Part shown: in pieces, positions 16,389 through 24,106 of the stretch | Numbering within the stretch: the first letter of the stretch is position 1 | Layout: every line of letters begins with the position of its first letter | NCBI RefSeq assembly: GCF_028737215.1 | Contig: NZ_JAQZAM010000014.1 | Span: 62,001 to 126,000 of the forward strand | Source: Actinomycetospora chibensis | GTDB taxonomy: Bacteria; Actinomycetota; Actinomycetes; Mycobacteriales; Pseudonocardiaceae | Length of the DNA stretch: 64,000 nt | Direction of reading: 5' to 3' | Translations under genes and position numbers: made by a program | The notes under the pieces: generated by a model | Told to the model about the DNA's origin: nothing | Database searches by the model: none | What the model saw: the letters and a program-made list of their open reading frames with translations, nothing else

Positions 16389-16604
16389 ATGTCCACGACG
16401 AAGGGACCGCGCCCCGACCGCGACGAGCTGCTGAACGTGCCCCAGGTGCTCGAGGCGCTTGGCGGGCTGTCCAAGCACACGTTCTACGAGTGGCGCGAGC
16501 GGAGGGTGGCTCCGCCCTGCTTCCGGCTCCCGAACGGCCAGCTCCGGGTGCGTCGTGGCGACCTCCTCGACTGGCTCGAGGCCCACCGCGAGGGCGCGGC
16601 ATGA
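16389..16604 (+). CDS. xis: excisionase (Xis), MerR-like helix-turn-helix
   Basis: 71 residues: LLNVPQVLEALGGLSKHTFYEWRERR forms the recognition helices, then a small wing (FRLPNGQLRVRRGDLLDWL). This is the usual helix-turn-helix_17 excisionase form. It should bend the attachment sites and direct Int towards excision. It overlaps int by 4 nt (ATGA), the standard AICE arrangement. Confidence 0.9.
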   Translation: MSTTKGPRPDRDELLNVPQVLEALGGLSKHTFYEWRERRVAPPCFRLPNGQLRVRRGDLLDWLEAHREGAA

Positions 16605-17989
16605 GCGACGAGAGCACCTACCAGGTGCAGTTCTGGAAGCTCCGCAAGTCCGAGGGCCGGCGCCGGCCGTGGGGCGTCCGCTGGGTCACCGCCGGAAAGG
16701 AACACTCCGAGTCCTACGCCACGAAGGCGCTCGCGGAGTCGTTCCGGTCCGAGCTCGTCCGTGCCGCCCGCGCCGGGGAAGCGTTCGACGTCGCGTCCGG
16801 GCTGCCGCCGTCGATGACCCGCAAGCGGCAGGCGGGCACGTTCCTCGAGCTGGCCATGGCCTACGTCGACCACGTGTGGAAGAGCGCGCCGCCGAACACC
16901 CGCCGCGCTGTCGTGGTGAACCTGGCCGCGATCGTCCCGAAGTTCGTCGCCGACCTCGACCACCCGCCGGCGGAGGAGAACCTCCAACGCCTGCTCAGCA
17001 CCCGGCTCCTGCCGCCGCCGCGCCGCGACGAACCGACCGACGCCGAGGACCGGGCGGCCGTCTCGTGGCTGCGCCGGGCTTCGCGGCCCGTGGAGGACCT
17101 GAACGACTCCCTGACCGCCCGCGCACTGCTGCAGTCGCTCTCGACGGCCGCGGACGGCCGTTCCGTCACCTCGAGCACGTGGGACAAGCGCCGCGCCGTC
17201 CTCCACCGGGTCGCCGGATACGCCGTGGAGATCGGTCTCCTGCCCGCCAACCCGATCACCGGCCGCCGCGTCGGCACCGCCCGCACCACCGAGGGTGTGG
17301 ACCCCCGCGTGGTCGTCAACCCGGCCCAGGCTCGCCAGCTCCTCGCCGCGCTCACTTACGTCGGCGCCAGCTACCGCCCCGACCGCGGCCGCCGGCTCCG
17401 CGGTTTCTTCGCCTGCCTCTACTACGCCGGCCTGCGTCCCGGTGAGGCCCAGCAGCTCCGCGACACCGAGGCGAAGCTCCCGGCCGCCGGCTGGGGCGAG
17501 CTGGTCCTCTCCGGGTCGCTGACCGGCGTCTCGGGCGAGCACTACAACGACGGCGCACGCCACGCCGACCGCCGCCCGCTCAAGCGCCGCCGCCGCGAGG
17601 ACGTCCGCCGCGTCCCCATTCCACCGGCACTCGTCGCGATCCTGCGCGAGCACCTCGACGCCTTCGGCACCGCACCGGACGGCCGGCTCTTCCACGCAGC
17701 GACGACCGACGGCCGCATCCGCGAGTCCGTCTACACGCGCGTCTGGAAGCAGGCGCGCGAGATCGGGCTCAGCCCCGCCCAGGCGGCCTCACCGCTCGCG
17801 GCCCGCCCGTACGACCTGCGCCACGCCGCGCTGTCCTCGTGGCTCAACGCCGGCGTCCCACCCACCGAGGTCGCTGAGCGCGCCGGCCACTCCGTGGCGG
17901 TCCTGCTGTCGACCTACGCCAAGTGCCTCGACGGCCAGCGCGACACCTACAACGCCCGCATCCAAGATCTACTGGACCCGGAGGCTTGA
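16601..17989 (+). CDS. int: tyrosine recombinase integrase of the AICE
   Basis: 462 residues. An N-terminal arm-binding region and a core-binding domain precede the catalytic domain. The catalytic Arg279 is in AGLRPGEA and Arg407 is in YDLRH, where Tyr replaces the usual first His of HxxR, as is frequent in AICE integrases. The late His is in AGHSVAVLL and the nucleophile Tyr439 in STYAKC. It recombines the attachment site in the acyl-CoA synthetase gene 137 bp downstream. ATG 16601 overlaps xis. The end of the gene lies next to attR, as expected. Confidence 0.93.
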   Translation: MSDESTYQVQFWKLRKSEGRRRPWGVRWVTAGKEHSESYATKALAESFRSELVRAARAGEAFDVASGLPPSMTRKRQAGTFLELAMAYVDHVWKSAPPNTRRAVVVNLAAIVPKFVADLDHPPAEENLQRLLSTRLLPPPRRDEPTDAEDRAAVSWLRRASRPVEDLNDSLTARALLQSLSTAADGRSVTSSTWDKRRAVLHRVAGYAVEIGLLPANPITGRRVGTARTTEGVDPRVVVNPAQARQLLAALTYVGASYRPDRGRRLRGFFACLYYAGLRPGEAQQLRDTEAKLPAAGWGELVLSGSLTGVSGEHYNDGARHADRRPLKRRRREDVRRVPIPPALVAILREHLDAFGTAPDGRLFHAATTDGRIRESVYTRVWKQAREIGLSPAQAASPLAARPYDLRHAALSSWLNAGVPPTEVAERAGHSVAVLLSTYAKCLDGQRDTYNARIQDLLDPEA

Positions 17990-18004
17990 TCGACAATGCA
18001 AGAT

Positions 18005-18023
18005 CTGTTCCGTGACTGTTCCG
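18005..18023. repeat. tandem CTGTTCCG repeats, candidate Int/Xis arm sites
   Basis: CTGTTCCG occurs at 18005-18012 and again at 18016-18023, 11 bp apart, about one helical turn. It lies between int and attR. Short repeats here are typical binding sites for Int or Xis, but two copies could be chance. Confidence 0.35.
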
Positions 18024-18112
18024 CGCGACACGCCGACGAACCGGTTCGGGCCACAGCGCCTCACAACGGATTCACATCGGACACCCGGCGTTTTCGCAGC
18101 TCAGAGGCTGTT

Positions 18113-19651
18113 CTAGCCGATCTGCCGCCCCTCGGCGTTCTCCCAGTAGGGCTTGCGGAGGTCCTTCTTGAGGATCTTCCCCGACGCGTTGCGCGGCAGC
18201 GCGTCGATGACGTCGACCGAGCGCGGCCGCTTGAAGCCGGCCATGCGCTCCTTGCACCACTCCAGCAGTGCCTCGCTGTCGATCGTCGAGCCCTCCTGGG
18301 GGACGACGACGGCCTTGACCGTCTCGCCCCACCGCTCGTCCGGGACGCCGATGACGGCGACGTCGGCGATGTCGGGGTGGCCGGAGAGGACGTTCTCGAC
18401 CTCGATGGGGTACACGTTCTCCGCACCGGTGACGATCATGTCCTTGATCCGGTCGGTGAGGAACAGGAAGCCCTCGTCGTCGAGGTAGCCGGCGTCGCCG
18501 GTGTGGAACCAGCCGTCCGACAGCGCCTTCGCGGTCTCCTCCGGACGCGCCCAGTAGCCCGGAGTCACCTGCGAGGAGCGGATCCAGACCTCGCCGACCT
18601 CACCGGTGGGCAGGTCCTCCCCGGTGGCCGGATCGACGGTCTTGAGCTCCACCCAGGGGTACGCCTTGCCCGCCGAGCGCATGAGGTGGGCGCGCGGGCC
18701 GTCCGGGTCGTGGTCCTCGGGGTCGAGCTGCGTGATCGCGCCGGTGGTCTCGGTCGAGCCGTAGACCTGGAACAGCGGCGCCTTGAAGGTGTTCAGCACG
18801 CGGTTCAGCACCGTGCTCGTGATCGGCGAGGCCCCGTAGGCGATGGCGCGCAGCTTCGACCAGTCGCGGTCGGCGGCGCCGGGCACCCCGACGAGGAACT
18901 GCAGCACCGCGGGCACGAGGAAGGCGTTGGTGACGCCCTCGTCGGCCATGGTGGCGAGCAGCTGGTCGGGGACGATGTCGGCCACGAGGACGACGCGCGC
19001 CCCGAACGACAGGCAGACCAGCGCGAAGCCCGAGCCGCCGATGTGGAACAGCGGCATCGCGACCAGGCCGACCGACTCGGTGTCGAAGCCCCAGTGGTCG
19101 CCGACCGAGAGCAGCGCGGCGAACTGGGTGTGGGTCAGCACGACGCCCTTGGGCAGGCCGGTGGTGCCCGAGGTGTAGAGCTGCAGCACGCAGTCGTCGT
19201 CCTGCGCGTCGTCGGGCGGGTCGAGCACCTCGTCGGACGCGGTGAGCCAGGCCTCGTAGTCGTCGTCGACGACCAGGACGCGGCGCACGGCGTCGACCGA
19301 CTCCACCCGCTCGCGCAGGTCGGCGAAATCGGGACCCAGCACCACGAGCGGGGCCGCGGAGTCCTCGATGACCGCGATCAGCTCGTCGTGGGTGAGTCGG
19401 TTGTTCAGCGGCGCGGTGCCCGCGCGTACGCGGGGCGCACCGAAGAGCAGGTCGAAGAACTCGGGGCGGTTCTTGCCCAGCCACACCACGCGCGCCCCGG
19501 CGCCGAGCCCGTCGGCCGCCATCGCCCGCGCCGCCAGACCGGCGCGACGGTCCAGCTCGGCGTAGGTCGTGTTCTGACCGTCGAACGTCAGCGCCACCAG
19601 GTCGGCGTCACTCGTGTGCTGGCGCACGACGTCGGTCAGGCGAAACGACAC
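18113..19651 (-). CDS. acyl-CoA synthetase (FadD-like AMP-binding enzyme)
   Basis: 512 residues with the adenylate-forming signatures YTSGTTGLPKG, VYGSTETTG, DGWFHTGDAGYLDDEGF and the C-terminal lysine in ASGKILKKDLR. It activates a carboxylic acid, probably fatty or branched, to its CoA ester. GTG 19651 has GGAGG just upstream, which I prefer to the longer frame to 19741. Divergent from the acyl-CoA dehydrogenase gene, with a shared operator-like repeat between them. The last codons come from the inserted AICE: the native end, now at 2246, encoded GRHIG, while this one encodes GRQIG, so the enzyme should be unharmed. Confidence 0.92.
   Translation of the reverse strand: MSFRLTDVVRQHTSDADLVALTFDGQNTTYAELDRRAGLAARAMAADGLGAGARVVWLGKNRPEFFDLLFGAPRVRAGTAPLNNRLTHDELIAVIEDSAAPLVVLGPDFADLRERVESVDAVRRVLVVDDDYEAWLTASDEVLDPPDDAQDDDCVLQLYTSGTTGLPKGVVLTHTQFAALLSVGDHWGFDTESVGLVAMPLFHIGGSGFALVCLSFGARVVLVADIVPDQLLATMADEGVTNAFLVPAVLQFLVGVPGAADRDWSKLRAIAYGASPITSTVLNRVLNTFKAPLFQVYGSTETTGAITQLDPEDHDPDGPRAHLMRSAGKAYPWVELKTVDPATGEDLPTGEVGEVWIRSSQVTPGYWARPEETAKALSDGWFHTGDAGYLDDEGFLFLTDRIKDMIVTGAENVYPIEVENVLSGHPDIADVAVIGVPDERWGETVKAVVVPQEGSTIDSEALLEWCKERMAGFKRPRSVDVIDALPRNASGKILKKDLRKPYWENAEGRQIG
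18126..18160. repeat. right attachment site (attR core)
   Basis: 35 bp identical to 2259-2293, lying inside the last codons of the acyl-CoA synthetase gene. Bases to its left (18113-18125) are element-derived; bases to its right are the chromosomal gene body. Confidence 0.82.
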
Positions 19652-19757
19652 AGGGGACCTCCACGCGGCGGGCCGGGGGAACGGGACAGAGGGGACGACG
19701 GTGACGCCGACCACAGGGCAGGCGCGACCGTAACCGGTCATACGGAAGCGCGGAAGA

Positions 19758-19774
19758 GTCAGGCTTGACTGTTA
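19758..19774. promoter_or_regulatory. TetR-type operator candidate, site 1
   Basis: GTCAGGCTTGACTGTTA fits the shared pattern GTCAnnnnTGACTGT. It lies between the divergent acyl-CoA synthetase and acyl-CoA dehydrogenase genes. Confidence 0.5.
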
Positions 19775-19882
19775 CCGGGCGGTGCAGCCACGCTGAGGTC
19801 CACCAGCACGGACGCGGGCCCGCTGGACCCACAGCCGGGATCCAGGAGGGCGCCCGCACGTCCCTAGAGGAGGGGCCACCCG

Positions 19883-21025
19883 GTGGAGCGAACGATCTTC
19901 TCCGACGAGCACACCGACTTCCGGCAGATGGTCCGGGACTTCCTGGAGAAGGAGGCCGTCCCGCACCACCCGGAGTGGGAGAAGCAGGGCCACGTCAGCC
20001 GGGACATCTGGCTGGCCGCCGGGAAGACCGGCCTGCTCGCCATGGACATTCCCGAGTCCTACGGCGGTGGCGGCACGCCCGACCTGCGCTTCCAGTGGAT
20101 CGTCACCGAGGAGGTCGCCCGCGCGGGCACGAGCGGGCTCGGCTTCACGCTGCACAACGACGTCATCGCGCCGTACCTGAACGAGCTGACGAACAACGAG
20201 CAGAAGCAGCGCTGGCTGCCGCGCTTCTGCACCGGCGAGATGATCACCGCCATCGCGATGACCGAGCCCGGCACCGGCTCGGACCTGCAGGGCATCCAGA
20301 CCCGCGCCGTCCGCGAGGGCGACGAATGGGTCATCAACGGTCAGAAGACGTTCATCACCAACGGCGTCATGAGCGACCTGGTGATCGTCGTCTGCAAGAC
20401 CGACCCGGACGCCGGCGCCCACGGCTTCAGCCTGATCGTCGTCGAGCGCGACACCCCCGGATTCGAGCGTGGCCGCAATCTCGAGAAGATCGGCATGTCC
20501 GCCCAGGACACCGCGGAGCTGTCGTTCACCGACGTCCGCGTCCCCGCAGGGAACCTCCTCGGCGAGGAGGGCAAGGGCTTCATCTACCTGATGCAGAACC
20601 TGCCCCGCGAGCGCCTCTCGATCGCCGTCGGCTCCATCGCCGGCGCGGAGAAGGTGCTCGAGGAGACGATCAGCTACGTCAAGGAGCGCACGGCGTTCGG
20701 CAAGCCGCTCGCGAAGCTCCAGACCGTCCGCTTCTCGGCGGCCGAGATGGCCACCAAGCTCGCCGTCACCCGCACCTTCGTCGACCGCTGCATCACCGAG
20801 CTGAACGAGGGCAAGCTCGGCCCCGCGGACGCGTCGATGGCGAAGTACTGGGCCAGCGAGACGGCCAAGGAGGTCATCGACAGCTGTCTCCAGCTGCATG
20901 GCGGCTACGGCTACATGAAGGAGTACCCGGTCGCGAAGGCGTACCTCGACACCCGCGTCCAGACGATCTACGGCGGAACCACGGAGATCATGAAGGAGAT
21001 CATCGGGCGGGTGGTGCTCGGATGA
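19883..21025 (+). CDS. acyl-CoA dehydrogenase
   Basis: 380 residues in the usual three-part fold. Signatures are AMTEPGTGSDLQGI for FAD and substrate binding, RTAFGKPLAKLQ, and the C-terminal QLHGGYGYMKEYPVAKAYLDTR. The catalytic base is probably the Glu in IYGGTTEIMKEI. It makes the first double bond of beta-oxidation, passing electrons to ETF. GTG 19883 follows GAGGAGGGG. It overlaps the LLM oxidoreductase gene by 4 nt, so the two work in one transcript. Confidence 0.93.
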   Translation: MERTIFSDEHTDFRQMVRDFLEKEAVPHHPEWEKQGHVSRDIWLAAGKTGLLAMDIPESYGGGGTPDLRFQWIVTEEVARAGTSGLGFTLHNDVIAPYLNELTNNEQKQRWLPRFCTGEMITAIAMTEPGTGSDLQGIQTRAVREGDEWVINGQKTFITNGVMSDLVIVVCKTDPDAGAHGFSLIVVERDTPGFERGRNLEKIGMSAQDTAELSFTDVRVPAGNLLGEEGKGFIYLMQNLPRERLSIAVGSIAGAEKVLEETISYVKERTAFGKPLAKLQTVRFSAAEMATKLAVTRTFVDRCITELNEGKLGPADASMAKYWASETAKEVIDSCLQLHGGYGYMKEYPVAKAYLDTRVQTIYGGTTEIMKEIIGRVVLG

Positions 21026-22071
21026 GTGCGATGAAGGTCGGCATGGGGATCGCCTACGCCCGGGGTGGCTTCCGCGAGACCGTCGAGAAGCTCGTCGAGC
21101 TCGAGGACGTCGGGCTCGACGCGGTGAGCGTGGCCGAGCTGTACAGCTTCGACGCGGTGAGCCAGCTCGGCTACATCGCCGCGCGCACGTCGCGGGTGCA
21201 CATCGAGTCCGGCATCGTCCAGATCTACACGCGGACCCCGTCGCTGACGGCGATGACCGCGGCCGGCCTCGACTACGTCTCCGACGGGCGGTTCGTGCTC
21301 GGCATGGGCGCTTCGGGGCCGCAGGTCATCGAGGGCTTCCACGGCGTGCGTTACGACGCGCCGGTCGGACGCACCCGCGAGATCATCGAGATCTGCCGGC
21401 AGGTGTGGCGCCGCGAGAAGGTGGAGTACTCGGGCAAGCACTACACGGTGCCGTTGCCCCCGGAGCAGGGCACGGGGCTGGGCAAGCCGCTCAAGCTCAT
21501 CAACCACCCGGTCCGGGCGCAGATCCCGGTGATGCTCGCGGCGATCGGGCCGAAGAACGTCGAGCTGGCCGCCGAGCTCGCGGAGGTCTGGGAGCCCATC
21601 TGGTTCCACCCGGGCCGCGCGCACGAGGTGTGGGGCCCGTCGTTGGAGGCCGGCAAGGCCAAGCGCGACCCGTCGCTGGGCGAGCTGCAGACCTCGGTCA
21701 ACGTCCCGTTCGCCGTCGGGCCGGGCGCCGGGAAGCTGCGCGAGCACGTGCGTCCCCAGCTCGCCCTCTACGTGGGCGGGATGGGCGCGAAGGGCAAGAA
21801 CTTCTACAACGACCTCGCCGCCCGCTACGGCTTCGCCGACGAGGCGGCCGAGATCCAGGACCTCTACCTCTCCGGCCGCAAGGACGAGGCCGCCGAGAAG
21901 GTGCCCGAGGAGCTCGTGCACGCGGTCTCGCTGATCGGCAGCGAGGACGAGGTGGCCGAGCAGGTGCGCGAGTTCGCCGCCGCCGGGGTCACCCAGCTCA
22001 ACATCCAGCCGCTCGACCCGGACCACGAGACCGTGAAGTCGTCGCTGGAGACCCTGAAGTCCCTGCTGTAG
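21022..22071 (+). CDS. LLM-class (F420-dependent type) oxidoreductase
   Basis: 349 residues in a luciferase-like TIM barrel: MKVGMGIAYARGGF at the N-terminus, the FVLGMGASGPQVIEGFHG block and the IPVMLAAIGPKNVELAAE block of the F420/LLM family. The cofactor may be F420 or FMN; actinobacterial members are mostly F420-linked. Coupling to the acyl-CoA dehydrogenase by ATGA suggests a redox step in lipid or sterol breakdown, but the substrate is open. Confidence 0.9.
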   Translation: MSAMKVGMGIAYARGGFRETVEKLVELEDVGLDAVSVAELYSFDAVSQLGYIAARTSRVHIESGIVQIYTRTPSLTAMTAAGLDYVSDGRFVLGMGASGPQVIEGFHGVRYDAPVGRTREIIEICRQVWRREKVEYSGKHYTVPLPPEQGTGLGKPLKLINHPVRAQIPVMLAAIGPKNVELAAELAEVWEPIWFHPGRAHEVWGPSLEAGKAKRDPSLGELQTSVNVPFAVGPGAGKLREHVRPQLALYVGGMGAKGKNFYNDLAARYGFADEAAEIQDLYLSGRKDEAAEKVPEELVHAVSLIGSEDEVAEQVREFAAAGVTQLNIQPLDPDHETVKSSLETLKSLL

Positions 22072-22077
22072 GAGCTC

Positions 22078-22725
22078 TCAGTCGCCGGGCCCGCCCTCGG
22101 GCAGCAGGAGCATGCGCGCGAGCTGCTTCCACTGCTCGAGGTGCGGGTCGGTCTGCGGGTCGCGCGGGTCGAACCCGTAGGTCAGGGCGACGCCCCGCAT
22201 GGCGGTCAGCAGCGTCTCGCGCACGAGCGCCGCGCGCGGCGGGTCGGCGTAGTCCTCGAAGAACACGTCGACGGTCTGGCGGATCGCGGCGCCCAGGCGC
22301 CGTTCGGCGGGGAGCAGGGCCGCGGCAAGCGCCGGATCGGTGCGCGCGGCGGTCCACAGCTCGACCGACGCCCAGAAGTAGGCCTGCTGGTAGGTCCACC
22401 ACATGACCTCGACGGCCCGGTCGAGACGGGGCCCCGGGTCGACGTCGGCGTCCGGCAGGTCCGCGCGGGCCAGGCCGTCGGCGGCGAACCGGCTGGTCGC
22501 GAGGTGCTGTGCCGCGGCGACGAGCAGGTTCTCCTTGGACGGGAAGTGGTGCAGCAGCCGCCCCCGGGAGACCCCGGCCCGGTTCTGGATGGTGAGCGTC
22601 GTGGTGCCCGCGTAGCCCGACTCGACGAGACAGGACACGGCCGCGTCGAGGATGCGCGTGCGGCTGTCGGAGGTCCGCTGCTCGCGGGAGCGCCGCTCCG
22701 GCTCGGCGGTCGATCGGCTGCTCAT
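22078..22725 (-). CDS. TetR family regulator 1
   Basis: 215 residues. The helix-turn-helix is SRTRILDAAVSCLVESGY ... GVSRGRLLHHFPSKENLL, followed by a helical ligand domain of TetR_C type. ATG 22725 has GAGAGG immediately in front. It converges with the LLM gene across 6 bp. An operator-like repeat lies 68 bp upstream of its start (22793), consistent with autoregulation. Likely ligands are acyl-CoAs, by context. Confidence 0.88.
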   Translation of the reverse strand: MSSRSTAEPERRSREQRTSDSRTRILDAAVSCLVESGYAGTTTLTIQNRAGVSRGRLLHHFPSKENLLVAAAQHLATSRFAADGLARADLPDADVDPGPRLDRAVEVMWWTYQQAYFWASVELWTAARTDPALAAALLPAERRLGAAIRQTVDVFFEDYADPPRAALVRETLLTAMRGVALTYGFDPRDPQTDPHLEQWKQLARMLLLPEGGPGD

Positions 22726-22792
22726 CCTCTCGCCCCTCCCCGTCCCTGGTGCCGTCGGTGGAGGACGATCGTGCATCCCGCCGACGGGAACG

Positions 22793-22809
22793 GTCAAACC
22801 TGACTGTCC
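22793..22809. promoter_or_regulatory. TetR-type operator candidate, site 2
   Basis: GTCAAACCTGACTGTCC matches GTCAnnnnTGACTGT. It overlaps the last codons of TetR gene 2 and lies upstream of TetR gene 1. Confidence 0.45.
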
Positions 22810-23402
22810 GAGCGGCCAGGGGGCACGCCGGGCCGCAGGACCGCGAGCAGGCCGTCGACGAGCAGCGTGCGGGTGCCGGCGCGGTCGAGCGTGCCGCGCA
22901 CCAGCCACTCCCGCGAGGCCGAGCGCACCAGGCCGAAGAACGACCGCAGGCGGGCCCGGTACGGGTCGTCGGGCGCGTCGGGGGCCAGCGCCGCGAGGAC
23001 GCGGTCGGCGGCGATCTCGTCGGCCTCGGCGAGGATCGCGTCGACGTCGATGTCCCCGGCCGCCCCGGTGCCGACCGAGAGCCAAAGGCCGCGGTGACGC
23101 TCGACGGCGTCGAGGAACCAGTCGACGGCGGCACCGGCCCGGACGTCGACGGTGCCCGGCGGCAGCTCGGAGACCGCGACCTCCGGGATCGTCGTCAGCC
23201 GGCGCACGACCTCGAGGTAGAGCGCGCGCTTCGTGCCGAAGTAGTGGTTGATCAGGCCCCGCGCGACCCCGGCCTCACCGGCGAGGTCGGTGGTCGACAC
23301 CGCGGCGTACGGGTGCTCGGTGAACAGCCGCAGCGCGCCGGCGACGATCTCCTCGCGTCGTGCGTCGGGGTCGAGCCGCCGGCCGCGCAGGGGTGTGCTC
23401 AT
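22794..23402 (-). CDS. TetR family regulator 2
   Basis: 202 residues with helix-turn-helix REEIVAGALRLFTEHPY ... GVARGLINHYFGTKRALY. The C-terminal half is helical with an Asp/Glu-rich segment. Its ATG at 23402 overlaps the stop codon of the acetoacetate-decarboxylase-like gene (ATGA), so it is co-transcribed with the GMC oxidoreductase and that gene. It may sense a product of that branch. Confidence 0.88.
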   Translation of the reverse strand: MSTPLRGRRLDPDARREEIVAGALRLFTEHPYAAVSTTDLAGEAGVARGLINHYFGTKRALYLEVVRRLTTIPEVAVSELPPGTVDVRAGAAVDWFLDAVERHRGLWLSVGTGAAGDIDVDAILAEADEIAADRVLAALAPDAPDDPYRARLRSFFGLVRSASREWLVRGTLDRAGTRTLLVDGLLAVLRPGVPPGRSDSQV

Positions 23403-24106
23403 CGAGCAGGGTCGACGTGGAGGCTTTCCTGACGTTGAACGTCAGCGTGGCCCCCACGCTGGTTCACCCGCGCGCGATCGGCCGGCGTCATCCCGAACAG
23501 CATCGCGAAGTCGTGCAGCGTCGCCGAGACGACGGGACGGTGCCCGGCGAGGAAGGCCAGCGGCCCGTCGGGGTCGAACGACCACTGCGCGGACAGCAGC
23601 CCGAGGCCCGCGCGGCTGGCCACCGGGCTCTCGCAGCGTCGCCCGTCCAGGTCCTGGGCGAGCGTGAACCCGACGCGGGGACGTCCCGGGAGGCGACGGC
23701 CGTGGCGCAGGACCGCGGACGCCGCCGGGCGGGCCGCACCCTCGAGGATCATCTCCGGCGTGCCCTCGGCGACGCCGGTGAACCGCGCGAGGCCCTTCGG
23801 GATGCCCCACAGCTCCCGCCCGCCGTCGCGGGAGGCGGGGCTGTCGACCCAGATGGCGACGATGTGCGGGCGCACGCGGGCACCGACGCGTCCGGCCACC
23901 GCGACCAGGAGCTCCCGGTAGCTCATGGCGCCGCCCGGGGCGTAGTCGACCCACGCCGCACCGACCGGCGTCCGGCCGCCGAGGACCAGCGGGCGCCAGT
24001 CGTCCGGCCAGGTGGCGGTCGGCAGGTCCTCGGTGGGCACGAGGAAGGTCGACAGGTCCATCCGTCCGACGAGCGTCCAGGGCTCCGGGGGGTAGGCGGT
24101 GGTCAC
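23399..24106 (-). CDS. acetoacetate decarboxylase-like protein
   Basis: 235 residues. Family features are the N-terminal DLSTFLVPTEDLP, then VDYAPGGAMSYRELLVAV, and RELWGIPKGLARF, where the Lys corresponds to the Schiff-base region of acetoacetate decarboxylases. Distant members have lost decarboxylation, so the reaction is not certain. GTG 24106 overlaps the GMC stop (GTGA). The last 17 or so residues are encoded by a dispersed double-hairpin repeat (23425-23462), so the native C-terminus has probably been replaced or extended. Confidence 0.8.
   Translation of the reverse strand: MTTAYPPEPWTLVGRMDLSTFLVPTEDLPTATWPDDWRPLVLGGRTPVGAAWVDYAPGGAMSYRELLVAVAGRVGARVRPHIVAIWVDSPASRDGGRELWGIPKGLARFTGVAEGTPEMILEGAARPAASAVLRHGRRLPGRPRVGFTLAQDLDGRRCESPVASRAGLGLLSAQWSFDPDGPLAFLAGHRPVVSATLHDFAMLFGMTPADRARVNQRGGHADVQRQESLHVDPAR
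23425..23462. repeat. dispersed double-hairpin repeat, copy 1
   Basis: Contains TGACGTTGAACGTCA, a 6-bp stem, followed by CAGCGTGG/CCACGCTG, an 8-bp stem. It is almost identical to 51552-51589, and here it forms part of a coding sequence. Confidence 0.65.

Larger units (their letters stand above)
2259..18160. mobile_element. integrated AICE (actinomycete integrative and conjugative element), about 15.9 kb
   Basis: The element is bounded by a 35-bp perfect direct repeat (2259-2293 and 18126-18160). Inside is the classical AICE set: rolling-circle Rep, GntR/UTRA (KorSA-type) regulator, FtsK/TraB-like translocase, a chain of small overlapping genes, Xis and Int, with Int next to the right end. 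The target is the 3' end of a protein-coding gene, not a tRNA. Cargo is a SnoaL-like gene at the left end and a five-gene poly-gamma-glutamate operon. All core genes appear intact, so excision and transfer may still be possible; that is inference. Confidence 0.88.

Noticed and set aside
18600..19484. Minus-strand frame inside the acyl-CoA synthetase gene
   Set aside because: Arg-rich shadow frame fully inside a well-supported gene.
22291..23134. Possible fusion of the two TetR regulators in long minus-strand frames
   Set aside because: The frames differ; each regulator has its own start and helix-turn-helix and they are separated by about 70 bp with an operator-like site.
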